The notes below the pieces were generated by a model. The model did no database searches, was not told the origin of the DNA, and saw only the letters and a program-made list of their open reading frames with translations. Shown here in pieces: positions 1 through 7,481 of a stretch of DNA of 13,338 bases (the stretch's first letter is position 1; each line of letters opens with the position of its first letter). The DNA comes from Gammaproteobacteria bacterium (GTDB taxonomy: Bacteria; Pseudomonadota; Gammaproteobacteria; DSM-19610), in the NCBI GenBank assembly GCA_030618475.1, contig JAUXDG010000054.1, positions 1 through 13,338 of the forward strand. Direction: 5' to 3'. Both the position numbers and the translations under genes were made by a program.

Positions 1-453
1 AAAATTTCCGCACCTTTTGTGCATGACCCGGTAAAAGCGAAAGAGTATGTATTTAAGCGACTAATATTAAGTTTCTTAACGGGTAATGGAGATTTACATC
101 TGGAAAACCTTTCTGTCATCGAGCAGGAAGGGGAACGCTTTTTTTCCCCTGTGTATGACCCCACCCCAATGAGAGCTTATAAAATTCACGATATGTTATC
201 GCCCATGCCGTTTGGTAATTATGGCGAATTCGCGACCAATGATGAAATGGTGGGATTTGACGACGCTATATTACGATTGCTGAAAAAATATAACATCAGC
301 AAGCAAAAGGGCCGCGCCATTACTAAAGAATTACTGGATATAACCAAAGACTATCTGCAGCGTGTTAATGCACTATCAAATGTGACAGATGAATCTAAAA
401 AGACACTTGAAACGGCTATCCTGTCTGTAAGAAAGAAACTGAAAATTTTTTAG
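1..453 (+). CDS. HipA-family serine/threonine kinase, C-terminal part (5' end outside window)
   Basis: The frame is open from base 1, so the gene begins left of the window; the GTG at 19 is internal and is not taken as the start. About 150 C-terminal residues are visible. They carry the HipA-type catalytic loop GNGDLHLENLSVI, matching the family's N-x-D-x-H-x-KN pattern with E in place of K, followed by the metal-binding segment SPVYDPTP. An Asn/Lys-rich helical tail ends in KKLKIF. HipA proteins are toxin kinases of type II toxin-antitoxin systems, normally paired with a HipB repressor; the partner would lie outside the window. The DNA is clearly more AT-rich than the minus-strand genes that follow, which suggests horizontal acquisition. 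The gene converges on the minus-strand block. Family assignment is firm; kinase activity and toxin role are inferred. Confidence 0.85.
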   Translation, partial: KISAPFVHDPVKAKEYVFKRLILSFLTGNGDLHLENLSVIEQEGERFFSPVYDPTPMRAYKIHDMLSPMPFGNYGEFATNDEMVGFDDAILRLLKKYNISKQKGRAITKELLDITKDYLQRVNALSNVTDESKKTLETAILSVRKKLKIF

Positions 454-502
454 TCGCACCATCGTCCTGACCCTGTAATTCCTCGCCCTGCGCCACCAAC
501 CT

Positions 503-805
503 TTAAATTGTACGCAACACTCCAAACACGGTGAATTTCTCTCCATCCGGGTTGGTCACTCGCACTCCACACACACTGGGGGCCAGACCTGGCTCTACGC
601 TTACGTCGACATTTATTGTAGTTCAATCAATAACATTAACTTGCTGAATGGTTACGCCTCCTCTGGCGCAGAGTCTAACTGTTAAAGCGCTGTCAAATCC
701 CTGGCCAATGACGGTCAGTGTAACATTGCTGCCTGCGACAATCTGATTTGGACTGACGCTGGTAATTTCGAGATTGACATCACCGCCACTACCGTCAGTA
801 GCCAT
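503..805 (-). pseudogene. IPT/TIG-domain protein interrupted by an in-frame TGA
   Basis: From the ATG at 805 the frame encodes 60 residues of an IPT/TIG immunoglobulin-like fold: ITSVSPNQIVAGSNVTLTVI, then GQGF, then a strand ending VQQVNVID-like. A TGA at 625-623 interrupts it. In the same frame the text continues as the second half of the domain, with TTINVDVSVEPG and VRVTNPDGEKF, to a TAA at 505-503. The whole would be about 100 residues. VTNPDG is a typical TIG C-terminal signature, so the stop falls inside a domain. The start lies 13 bases past the stop of the permease gene, with a weak GGTGGG six bases ahead, so co-transcription is likely. There is no signal peptide or membrane segment, although TIG domains usually sit in exported proteins, so this may be a fragment of a larger gene. 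Alternatives are a sequencing error or recoding. The fold is fairly certain; loss of function is inferred. Confidence 0.7.
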
Positions 806-818
806 AAACGACCCACCG

Positions 819-3323
819 TCAATCCTCCCGCAGTTGTGGTGCCGGATCCCGCTGCGCAGAACGCCAGGCCGGGTAGATGGCCGCCAGGCCGGCGGCCAGC
901 AAACCCGTCAACAGCGTCTGCAGCAGCAGACCGCCATCCACGCTGAACGGCATGGTCCAGCCAAAGGCACGCCGCTGCACGGATTCGATCAATACCCAGG
1001 CCATGAGCAGACCGGTGGGAATCGCCACACTGGCGGCCAATAGCCCCATCAGCAGGGACTCGACACCGATAAGCCCGGCGATCTGGCCGCGCGTCAGGCC
1101 CAATGCCCTCAACACGGCATACTCCTTACCCCGTTCCAGCTGCAGCGCCATCAACGCGCTCAGCACGCCAATGAATGCCACGATCAGAGACAGAACGCGC
1201 AACACATCGGTGATGCGGAACGTCCGCTCGAATACGGCCATGGATTCATCGAGTATGGCGCGCGCCGGGGTGATGACAATGGCAAAACGCCCGGCAAGTT
1301 CACTGACGGCACGGCGCATGTCACCCGCATCGCCGTCACCGGCGAACAGCGCCAGAGTATGCACCGGCTGGTCGGGCCAGAACTGCCGGTAAACGGCCTC
1401 GTCCATGAAGATGCGGCCGTGTTCGCTGGCATAGTCCCGGAATACACCGGCCACGGTGAAGCCCACCGCTCTACCCGCCGCCGGCAGCTCCAGGCGTGCG
1501 CCCGGCTGCAGTCCGAGGTGATAAGCCAGCGGTTCGGAAACCAGCAACGCACCGGCATCGAAATCCTGCCATACCGAAGACGGCCCGCCGCCTGTCAGAG
1601 TGAAGCCCTGGCGCGACGCGGGCGCCAACTGCGCACCGATGACTTCCACTTGCCGCCCGGCCAACGGCAGCGTGCGCTCGCGGTAACGGCTGAACGCGGC
1701 TACCGCCGGCAGGCCGGAGACCGCCTCCACCACCGGCGCAGGCAGTGTTGCACCCTCGGCAAAGGCGTCGGCGGCCACATAGAGGTCTGCGCTCAGCAGG
1801 TCGCTCAACCAGCTGTTGACCCCAGCGCGCATGCTGTCCACCATGACACCGACACCGATGCTGGCCGACAGCGCCACCATCAGCGCGGCGACGGCGACGC
1901 CCAGGCGCGACAGATGCCGGTCCAGGTCGCGCACGCCCATCCGCCACAGACCGGACAAGGCACAGCGCTCCAGCAAACGGTGCAGCACGCGGATCACCAG
2001 CGGTGTCATCAGCGCCGCGCCCACCACCAGCATGAAAAGACCGGCGAAGCTCAGTATCACACCGCCGGGCAGGGCCAGGGCCAGCAGCAGACCGGCCAGC
2101 AGCATCGCCAATCCAACAGCCGCCCAGACTGGTATAGCACGCCGCGCCGACTGTTCCAGTGCGGCCCGGGACAGCGTCGTCAGTGCCGGCGTACGCGCCG
2201 CCTGCAACGCCGGAAGCAGTGTTGCCAGCAACGTCGCCAGCAGCCCCAGGACGGCGGCGGTGATCAACGCCGGCCACTGCAGATGCAGCGCCGTCACGCT
2301 GACGTTGTAGTACAGCTCACTGACAGTGGCCGCCACCAGCCGGGTCAGCCCCTGGCCCAGCCACACGCCGAGCAACATGCCAAGCGCGGTACCCGGTACT
2401 GCCACCAGCACGGCTTCCAGCATGATCAGGCCGAACAGTTCCCGCGGCGTCACGCCGATGGCACGCAGCCGCCCGAACAGTGTACGGCGCTGCACCATGG
2501 AAAAGGTCATGGCGTTGAATATGAGAAACATCCCGACCAGCAGGGCGAGCAGGCTCATGGCGGTCAGATTCAACTCGAAGGCCGCCGACAGACGGGTCAC
2601 GCCCTGCGCCTGCTCGGCCACCGTCAGCAACTGCACATCGTGCGGGATGCGTTGCCTGACCCACTGCTCGCTACCGGCGTCCAGTATCAGATCGACATGA
2701 CTGAGCCGGCCTGTCAGGCCCAGTATGGACTTGGCGGTAGCGATATCGACCAGCAGCAGATCCTGGCCGGCACTGCCCGGCTGCGCTTCGACACGCAGCA
2801 CGCGCAGTGTCACCGGCCGACCCTGGTAAACAATGTCCAGCGTATCGCCTTCGCTGACAGCCAGCGCCCTGGCCGTGGCCTGGCCGAGCACCAGGGCGTC
2901 CGGCTGTGTCAGCCAGTCGCGGACGAACCCCCCAGCATCGGACAGACCGGCAAGCTGGCTGCGAAACGGCGCCTCGGCAAACAGGTCAAAGCCGACCAGC
3001 CGGTAACGTCCCTGGTGACCGGCAACCCGGACCCAGTCGCTCGCCACCGGCGCCATCGGCGGCCCGCCGGCTTCGCCTTGCAGGCGGACATACACCTCAT
3101 CGGGAAGCGAAGCGCCGGGTACGACAAGCCGGTGGGTGGCTTTACCCTGCAGTTGTTGTGCGGACAGCCGGAAGGCTGCGCGCGCACCGCTGTTGGCCAG
3201 CTCCACCGCCAGCACCACTGCCACGCCCAGGGCGATACCGGTCAACGCCAGCAGCGCCTGCCAGCGATGGCGCAACAGGTAGCGCAGCCCGGCGCGTAAC
3301 AGCAGGGGCGAGAATGACCCCAT
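819..3323 (-). CDS. FtsX-like ABC transporter permease (MacB/LolC/YbbP type), 834 aa
   Basis: This is a large permease of an ABC exporter with the double FtsX arrangement. A first membrane helix (about residues 20-42) is followed by a periplasmic MacB_PCD-like domain (about 45-250). Then come an FtsX block with helices near 256-276, 295-328 and 352-372, two more helices near 400-445, and a helix near 472-495. A second periplasmic domain (about 500-700) leads into a C-terminal FtsX block with helices near 708-728, 750-778 and 798-818. The repeated cytoplasmic motif is visible twice as RLRAIGVTPRELFG and VLRALGLTRGQIAG. Length is close to E. coli YbbP (about 800). The ATG at 3323 has an AGGAG eight bases upstream, which supports the start. 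The ATPase partner lies upstream at 3474-4142. This group usually acts as a mechanotransmission-type exporter or lipoprotein/envelope-stress transporter; the substrate cannot be read from sequence. Confidence 0.93.
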   Translation of the reverse strand: MGSFSPLLLRAGLRYLLRHRWQALLALTGIALGVAVVLAVELANSGARAAFRLSAQQLQGKATHRLVVPGASLPDEVYVRLQGEAGGPPMAPVASDWVRVAGHQGRYRLVGFDLFAEAPFRSQLAGLSDAGGFVRDWLTQPDALVLGQATARALAVSEGDTLDIVYQGRPVTLRVLRVEAQPGSAGQDLLLVDIATAKSILGLTGRLSHVDLILDAGSEQWVRQRIPHDVQLLTVAEQAQGVTRLSAAFELNLTAMSLLALLVGMFLIFNAMTFSMVQRRTLFGRLRAIGVTPRELFGLIMLEAVLVAVPGTALGMLLGVWLGQGLTRLVAATVSELYYNVSVTALHLQWPALITAAVLGLLATLLATLLPALQAARTPALTTLSRAALEQSARRAIPVWAAVGLAMLLAGLLLALALPGGVILSFAGLFMLVVGAALMTPLVIRVLHRLLERCALSGLWRMGVRDLDRHLSRLGVAVAALMVALSASIGVGVMVDSMRAGVNSWLSDLLSADLYVAADAFAEGATLPAPVVEAVSGLPAVAAFSRYRERTLPLAGRQVEVIGAQLAPASRQGFTLTGGGPSSVWQDFDAGALLVSEPLAYHLGLQPGARLELPAAGRAVGFTVAGVFRDYASEHGRIFMDEAVYRQFWPDQPVHTLALFAGDGDAGDMRRAVSELAGRFAIVITPARAILDESMAVFERTFRITDVLRVLSLIVAFIGVLSALMALQLERGKEYAVLRALGLTRGQIAGLIGVESLLMGLLAASVAIPTGLLMAWVLIESVQRRAFGWTMPFSVDGGLLLQTLLTGLLAAGLAAIYPAWRSAQRDPAPQLRED

Positions 3324-3331
3324 GGTGCTAA

Positions 3332-3336
3332 CTCCT
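3332..3336 (-). promoter_or_regulatory. Ribosome binding site of the ABC permease gene
   Basis: AGGAG on the minus strand lies eight bases before the ATG at 3323. It fixes the permease start and shows that it is translated independently despite the 150-base gap after the ATPase gene. Confidence 0.7.
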
Positions 3337-3338
3337 GT

Positions 3339-3466
3339 TTCTCACCACCAGCGACACAAAGGTCACACGGGAATTACATACCGTGCCTGATGAAATTTTC
3401 ATAATTAACATTTAACCACTTGCTCCTTTGTGGCCTTCGTACTCTCTGTGGTCAAGGTCGTGAGAA
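3339..3466. repeat. Imperfect inverted-repeat element between ATPase and permease genes
   Basis: The left arm (3339-3368, containing CGACACAAAGGTCAC) and the right arm (about 3426-3466, containing TTTGTGGCC and CTCTCTGTGGTCAAGG) are approximate reverse complements. They flank an AT-rich centre (3370-3420). Arms built on CACAAAGG/CCTTTGTG resemble widely scattered intergenic repeats in bacterial genomes. The element fills almost the whole space between two genes that are usually adjacent or overlapping. A 27-codon frame runs through it and is not considered a gene. No strong promoter stands out. The repeat nature is read from the sequence; that it is mobile is a guess. Confidence 0.45.
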
Positions 3467-3473
3467 CTGCACA

Positions 3474-4142
<669 letters not shown>

Positions 4143-4253
4143 GCTCACCAGTAAACCGCCGCCGCCTCGAAACACAATGAACTGACATGATACCCGCTGG
4201 ATAACAGGAATGCCGAGCTTTGGCGCGATTGCTAGGGAACCCCATCGCAGTCA

Positions 4254-4276
4254 GGGGACCGCTCCACAGTGTCCCC
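4254..4276 (-). other. Hairpin at the 3' end of the transglycosylase gene
   Basis: GGGGAC and GTCCCC form a six-base stem around an 11-base loop, starting in the stop codon of the transglycosylase gene. No T-run follows on the minus strand, so this is not a standard rho-independent terminator. It may only weaken read-through or stabilise the 3' end, which fits expression of the downstream ABC genes from the same transcript. Confidence 0.35.
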
Positions 4277-5721
4277 TATTCGTAGCGCGAGGTGTTGAAT
4301 TTCCGGCCGAACAACTCGTAGACCTCGTTCACCGTTCTCGGCTGGCAGACTTTCGGGTGAAAAATATTCTGATTGCTCCTGGCTGCTGCCGGAAACAGCT
4401 CTCCAGCGAAAGCATCGGGATTCTCGTGCAGTGCTTTCAGGAAGGAAATGGCGCCGGTGTGCCCCAGGAAGTGTGTCAAATACAAATCGGTACGGGCGGG
4501 TTCACGGTCAAAAGAAAATGTCAGTCTCTGCAGATTGTCCCTGACGGTTTCCGCCGCCATCATGGCCGACAGCCTGGGATTCATGCGAAGATCGAGCAGG
4601 TGCTGATACACCGCGGTATCACGGACCATCGGTCGTTGATAACCGGCGCGATTGACATAGAATTCAATCTTCGACGCATAGCCCCCCAGCCCGTATTTGT
4701 CGCCGTGCGACTTGATGGTGTTAAGCCAGGTACCGCGGGTAAACTGGTAAAGCCCCGTCGCGGATGACCCTTTGGCCTTGCTGACAGGATCGAAGTTGCT
4801 CTCGGCAGCGGCCAGTTCCATCAGGTAGGAGAAATCAACGCCGGTGCGCACACTGCTCAGGCGAATAGCCGCCACCACACCACGGTCGACATTGAACCTG
4901 TTGGCATCATTGTGGGCCAGTTTCGCATAGTTTTTTATAAGGGTGGCCAACTCGGCTGGGCCCGGCGCTTCCTCCAGGCCGGCGCCTGAAAGGTACAGGG
5001 ACTGGAATTCGTCAAGCGCCTGCTCGGTACGTGCACCCTTGAAGCCGTCCGCTTCACCGAGATCGAAACCCAGTGTGAGCAGGTCCTGCTGCTGAGCCTT
5101 CACCAGCGGATCGAACAGGTGCCTGGTTTTGGCCGCCTGGGCGTCCTGCAGATACAGCGGTGGTCCCCATTGACGGTGGACAGCCGGCCCAGCTTTGACA
5201 AAGCGGGTCTTGCGCTTTCTGGTCTGCGGCGGCGGTTTTTTCTGCTTGCCGCTATCGCTGTCAGCGGTGGCTGCAGCTCCGCTGTCAGAGGCGTTGACAT
5301 CCTCCTCCATGGCATCATCCTGCACAATCAATTGTGGCGGCCCCTGCATCGTGCTCTGTGCATTGCGGAATGTCGTGGCGCTCGCCAGCGCCCCCAATAG
5401 CAGGAAAGCAGCGGCTGTGGTCACTGTCCGGTTCAACGACCAGCAGAATCGACCGGCGGTGGGTGGGGTCTGCAGCGAAGACCGGCAGGCCTTTTCTTGC
5501 TGCTCGGTAGCCTCCAGTCGGGAATTCGCTGTTGCCAGTGAGGTTTCGAGCAGTTCCACCTGGCGGCACGCTGCATCGCGTTCGGATACAATATCCGCGA
5601 TCTGTGTCTCCAGGCTGCTGAGTGCAGCACGGTGTTTATCTTCACGCTCTTTGGCCTGCGGCAGCGTATTTTGTGTTTTTCCTGCCAAGGCTTTCTGCCA
5701 ATCATGTTTATCTGTACGCAC
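4276..5721 (-). CDS. Membrane-anchored lytic transglycosylase with peptidoglycan-binding and SLT domains, 481 aa
   Basis: This is a predicted murein lytic transglycosylase, cutting the MurNAc-GlcNAc bond in the periplasm. Residues 1-95 are charged; about 25-80 are heptad-like coiled coil and should be cytoplasmic. One membrane helix (about 99-118) is followed by a low-complexity acidic then Lys/Pro-rich linker (130-175). A peptidoglycan-binding-like module lies at about 207-243 (LGFDLGEADGF, RTEQALDEFQ). The SLT domain begins near 296, with the likely catalytic Glu307 in AAAESNFDP and the family motif ATGLYQFTRGTW at 321-332. The start is a GTG at 5721 with GAGGG seven bases upstream. A candidate promoter lies at 5895-5924. 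A cytoplasmic coiled coil on an SLT enzyme is unusual and could link it to an internal partner. The ABC exporter genes follow about 130 bases downstream. Domain calls are firm; activity is inferred. Confidence 0.88.
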   Translation of the reverse strand: MRTDKHDWQKALAGKTQNTLPQAKEREDKHRAALSSLETQIADIVSERDAACRQVELLETSLATANSRLEATEQQEKACRSSLQTPPTAGRFCWSLNRTVTTAAAFLLLGALASATTFRNAQSTMQGPPQLIVQDDAMEEDVNASDSGAAATADSDSGKQKKPPPQTRKRKTRFVKAGPAVHRQWGPPLYLQDAQAAKTRHLFDPLVKAQQQDLLTLGFDLGEADGFKGARTEQALDEFQSLYLSGAGLEEAPGPAELATLIKNYAKLAHNDANRFNVDRGVVAAIRLSSVRTGVDFSYLMELAAAESNFDPVSKAKGSSATGLYQFTRGTWLNTIKSHGDKYGLGGYASKIEFYVNRAGYQRPMVRDTAVYQHLLDLRMNPRLSAMMAAETVRDNLQRLTFSFDREPARTDLYLTHFLGHTGAISFLKALHENPDAFAGELFPAAARSNQNIFHPKVCQPRTVNEVYELFGRKFNTSRYE

Positions 5722-5889
5722 TGCTCTACCCTCAGAAGCAGCTGCAAATTAATTTACAGCATAATTTGATTTTGTCCTCCGTGTTGGCGGGATCCCGTTC
5801 CCGCGCTCCATAGCCAGCGACAGCCATCTCAGGCAAATCCACCGGCAGCTAATCTCAATGCCTGTAAAGTTTAAAGCAATTTTCGTACT

Positions 5890-5906
5890 AGGTAATTATA
5901 TTACCT
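5890..5906. promoter_or_regulatory. Perfect palindrome AGGTAAT-TAT-ATTACCT, operator-like
   Basis: A 17-base palindrome with seven-base perfect arms and a three-base centre covers the putative -10 box of the transglycosylase promoter. That position is classic for a repressor operator, though the binding protein is unknown. A second small palindrome, AACATGTT (5915-5922), lies just upstream over the -35 side. Confidence 0.5.
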
Positions 5907-5924
5907 GTTAATTCAACATGTTAA
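5895..5924 (-). promoter_or_regulatory. Candidate sigma-70 promoter for the transglycosylase gene
   Basis: On the minus strand TTAACA (5924-5919, five of six matches to TTGACA) is followed after 18 bases by a perfect TATAAT (5900-5895). Transcription would start near 5888, giving a leader of about 165 bases before the GTG at 5721. The match is good, but AT-rich DNA gives chance hits and the leader is long. Confidence 0.5.
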
Positions 5925-6014
5925 TATATTTCTGAGCTGGAAACACATAATTAAACTGTTAAATTTGTCGACTTTTTTCTGGAATTTCTTACACAGAAGC
6001 GTGACACAGCGCAC

Positions 6015-6047
6015 AAAAAACAGGGGCTCGGCAACGCCAAGCCCCTG
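6015..6047 (-). terminator. Rho-independent terminator
   Basis: CAGGGGCT pairs with AGCCCCTG, continued inside by GGC/GCC after one mismatch, around the loop AAC. On the minus strand six T follow directly (6020-6015). This is a textbook intrinsic terminator. It closes the transcript that carries the DUF3014 gene and the OmpA remnant, and separates it from the transglycosylase unit. Confidence 0.9.
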
Positions 6048-6104
6048 TCTGGGGCGTATCAGGGACACCCACCCCACTAGAATCGTGGAGCGCGCGCTGC
6101 TACC

Positions 6105-6324
6105 TCACGCGGCCAGCACCATGAGCTCGACCCGCCGTTTTTCAGCGCGGCCCGCGTCAGTCTTGTTAGTAATGGGCATCGACTCGCAAGCGCCCACGTT
6201 CTCCATGTTGCTGGCAGCCACGCCAGCCCCGACCAGGGTAGTCGCACGCAGACTCGGCACGTTGCCCGGACAGCTCCTGCTGATTGACGAGGCTCCATGA
6301 CAGATCATGGGCCGGGTTTTTCAT
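6105..6324 (-). pseudogene. OmpA C-terminal domain remnant, frameshifted
   Basis: Two reading frames together encode the end of an OmpA-like peptidoglycan-binding domain. The first runs from an ATG at 6324 and gives SLVNQQELSGQRAESACDY, the family's NQxLSxxRAxxVxxYL helix. The second gives LVGAGVAASNMENVGACESM, then PITNKTDAGRAEKRRVELMV to a TGA at 6107-6105, with the family's GRAxNRRVE signature. The switch needs one base removed near 6236-6238 (TAC-C-CTG). The usual first strand and the GHTD motif are missing or degenerate (AHDLSWS). The remnant overlaps the last codons of the DUF3014 gene and ends about 60 bases before the terminator. Functional OmpA domains need about 100 residues, so this is probably dead sequence. 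A sequencing error could explain the shift but not the missing 5' part. Confidence 0.72.
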
Positions 6325-7237
6325 CGCTCTCGTTCAAGAACAAATCTATCTCTGTCTCGATCTCCTCGCTCAGCTCACCCGCCTCGCCCTGCCCGGTTAA
6401 CATCTGGCGAATTTCCCTCAGCTTTGTTTTCACCTTATTTGCGTTAGCCGGACCGACGCGGATCAGAGCCTTGCGCCCGGCGGAGAGCGTTTCCAGGTCG
6501 GGATCGGCATATTTATAGAGCACATGCGGACGCACCAGCCTGATCGGCCCGTCAACGACCGGGGCAGCCAGCAAATGGTCGATGACGTCGATCAGCCGAT
6601 CGTTGAAATAGGCCGAGGGGTAACCCAGGTATTCGTAGGCCTCCTGGAACAGAGGGTAGTACTGCAGGTAGACAGCGATGAGCCTGTCATTATCCAGGCC
6701 CTCTATAAATCCAACGATGGGTGTATAGCGCTCGAAATTGTCCGGGCTCAAATACAGATCCTCACCCTGCCGTTGCACTGCAAAACGACCGCTGGTCGAC
6801 CGGTTCACCCTGTACTTACTACGTGGCAACTGCTTGTGTGGCAGATTGTCGATGGTGACGACGAGGCGCCGGATAAAGCCGTCCATTCTGAACAAGGCTT
6901 CGAGCGAGCGCTCGGTGACAAAGGCGGCAATCGCCTCCTTCAACTGCGCATCGCTGTCGTCCAGCGCGGGCAAAGGATTCTCTTCCTCGCTCGTGTCTAC
7001 CTGAATCGCCGGCTCCGGCCCAACCTCCTGCTGCGTCTGATCTTCGCGTTGCGGGGCAATCTCCGGGACCGGGTAACGAATCCTTGGCTCTTCCTCCTCA
7101 ACGACCGGCGGCGGCTGGCCGGTCTCGGCAGGCGGCTCCAACGTCTCCGGTTCCGGTGCCTGCCGTTGCAGGTACGTGAAGGCGAGCACCGCCAGTATCG
7201 CTATAGCGACAGCCAAAGGTATGATTAATTTGTTCAT
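6305..7237 (-). CDS. DUF3014 domain membrane protein, 310 aa
   Basis: This is a DUF3014 protein of unknown function. Counted from the ATG at 7237, residues 3-23 form one N-terminal membrane helix or uncleaved signal anchor. Residues 26-86 are a Pro/Glu-rich linker expected in the periplasm. The conserved domain runs from about 88 to 280: LPALDDSDAQL, RRLVVTIDNLP, then NFERYTPIV, YPLFQEAYEYLGYP, YFNDRLIDVIDHLLAAP and LSAGRKALIRVGP. The tail (285-310) is acidic. An ATG two codons earlier (7243) and a TTG at 7279 are alternative starts; none has a strong ribosome binding site, and the 7237 start gives the cleanest membrane anchor. The gene lies downstream of uvrA beyond a large inverted repeat and may depend on its transcript. 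Its last codons overlap the OmpA remnant. Family is confident; function unknown. Confidence 0.88.
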   Translation of the reverse strand: MNKLIIPLAVAIAILAVLAFTYLQRQAPEPETLEPPAETGQPPPVVEEEEPRIRYPVPEIAPQREDQTQQEVGPEPAIQVDTSEEENPLPALDDSDAQLKEAIAAFVTERSLEALFRMDGFIRRLVVTIDNLPHKQLPRSKYRVNRSTSGRFAVQRQGEDLYLSPDNFERYTPIVGFIEGLDNDRLIAVYLQYYPLFQEAYEYLGYPSAYFNDRLIDVIDHLLAAPVVDGPIRLVRPHVLYKYADPDLETLSAGRKALIRVGPANANKVKTKLREIRQMLTGQGEAGELSEEIETEIDLFLNESDEKPGP

Positions 7238-7308
7238 GGGCATTGACAGCTGATTGAATCCAGGCACAAGCAGCTGCAAATGATAGCCGATTTAGGGTCT
7301 TCAAGGGG

Positions 7309-7445
7309 GCAGCAGTTCAAGGGGTCCAGTTCAAAGTTCAAGGGGTCAGAGTACTTGAAATCCTGTAGAAGTAATTCAGAGGATATTTCAAGTACTCTGA
7401 CCCCTTGAACTGTGACCCCTTGAACTGGACCCCTTGAACTGCTGC
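7309..7445. repeat. Large near-perfect inverted repeat made of TTCAAGGGGTC units
   Basis: The left arm 7309-7361 and the right arm 7385-7445 are reverse complements over about 53 bases, apart from an eight-base segment (GGGGTCAC) present only in the right arm; the spacer is about 23 bases. Each arm is itself built of short repeats of CAGTTCAAGGGGTC, and the innermost part reads GGGGTCAGAGTACTTGAAAT. The element lies between the stop of uvrA (7482) and the start of the DUF3014 gene. It would fold as a long RNA hairpin in the transcript. It has no T-run, so a terminator role is doubtful. The look is that of a REP/MITE-like element. Confidence 0.85.
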
Positions 7446-7481
7446 GGTGGGAGAGTGAGAACTCCTGGTCCGTAGCACTCC

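Larger units (their letters stand above)
5722..6014. other. Intergenic region upstream of the transglycosylase gene
   Basis: I see no gene here. The stretch is AT-rich, especially 5860-5990, and holds the candidate promoter and palindrome described separately. It also has a small hairpin at 5787-5804 (GCGGGA/TCCCGC, six-base loop) that would lie in the 5' leader of the transglycosylase mRNA. Frames that cross it are antisense or lack ribosome binding sites. Confidence 0.5.

Noticed and set aside
623..625. Selenocysteine reading of the TGA in the TIG frame
   Set aside because: TIG domains have no redox site here, and no convincing SECIS-type hairpin follows directly; a nonsense mutation is simpler.
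1359..3299. 646-codon plus-strand open frame rich in Gln, Arg and His
   Set aside because: It is antisense to the permease gene, has no domain-like text, and its low-complexity composition is what GC-rich antisense frames give.
3328..3411. 27-codon minus-strand frame between the ATPase and permease genes, with an AAGGAG upstream
   Set aside because: It consists of repeat sequence, has too long a spacing from the AAGGAG, and shows no recognisable peptide.
4254..4276. Rho-independent terminator after the transglycosylase gene
   Set aside because: The six-base stem has an 11-base loop and no T-run on the minus strand.
5965..6300. 111-codon plus-strand frame
   Set aside because: It runs through the terminator and opposite the OmpA remnant, whose minus-strand text matches a known family.
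7309..7445. Possible CRISPR-like array because of the repeated TTCAAGGGGTC units
   Set aside because: The units are too short, unevenly spaced and arranged as an inverted repeat, with no spacers of constant length and no cas genes.
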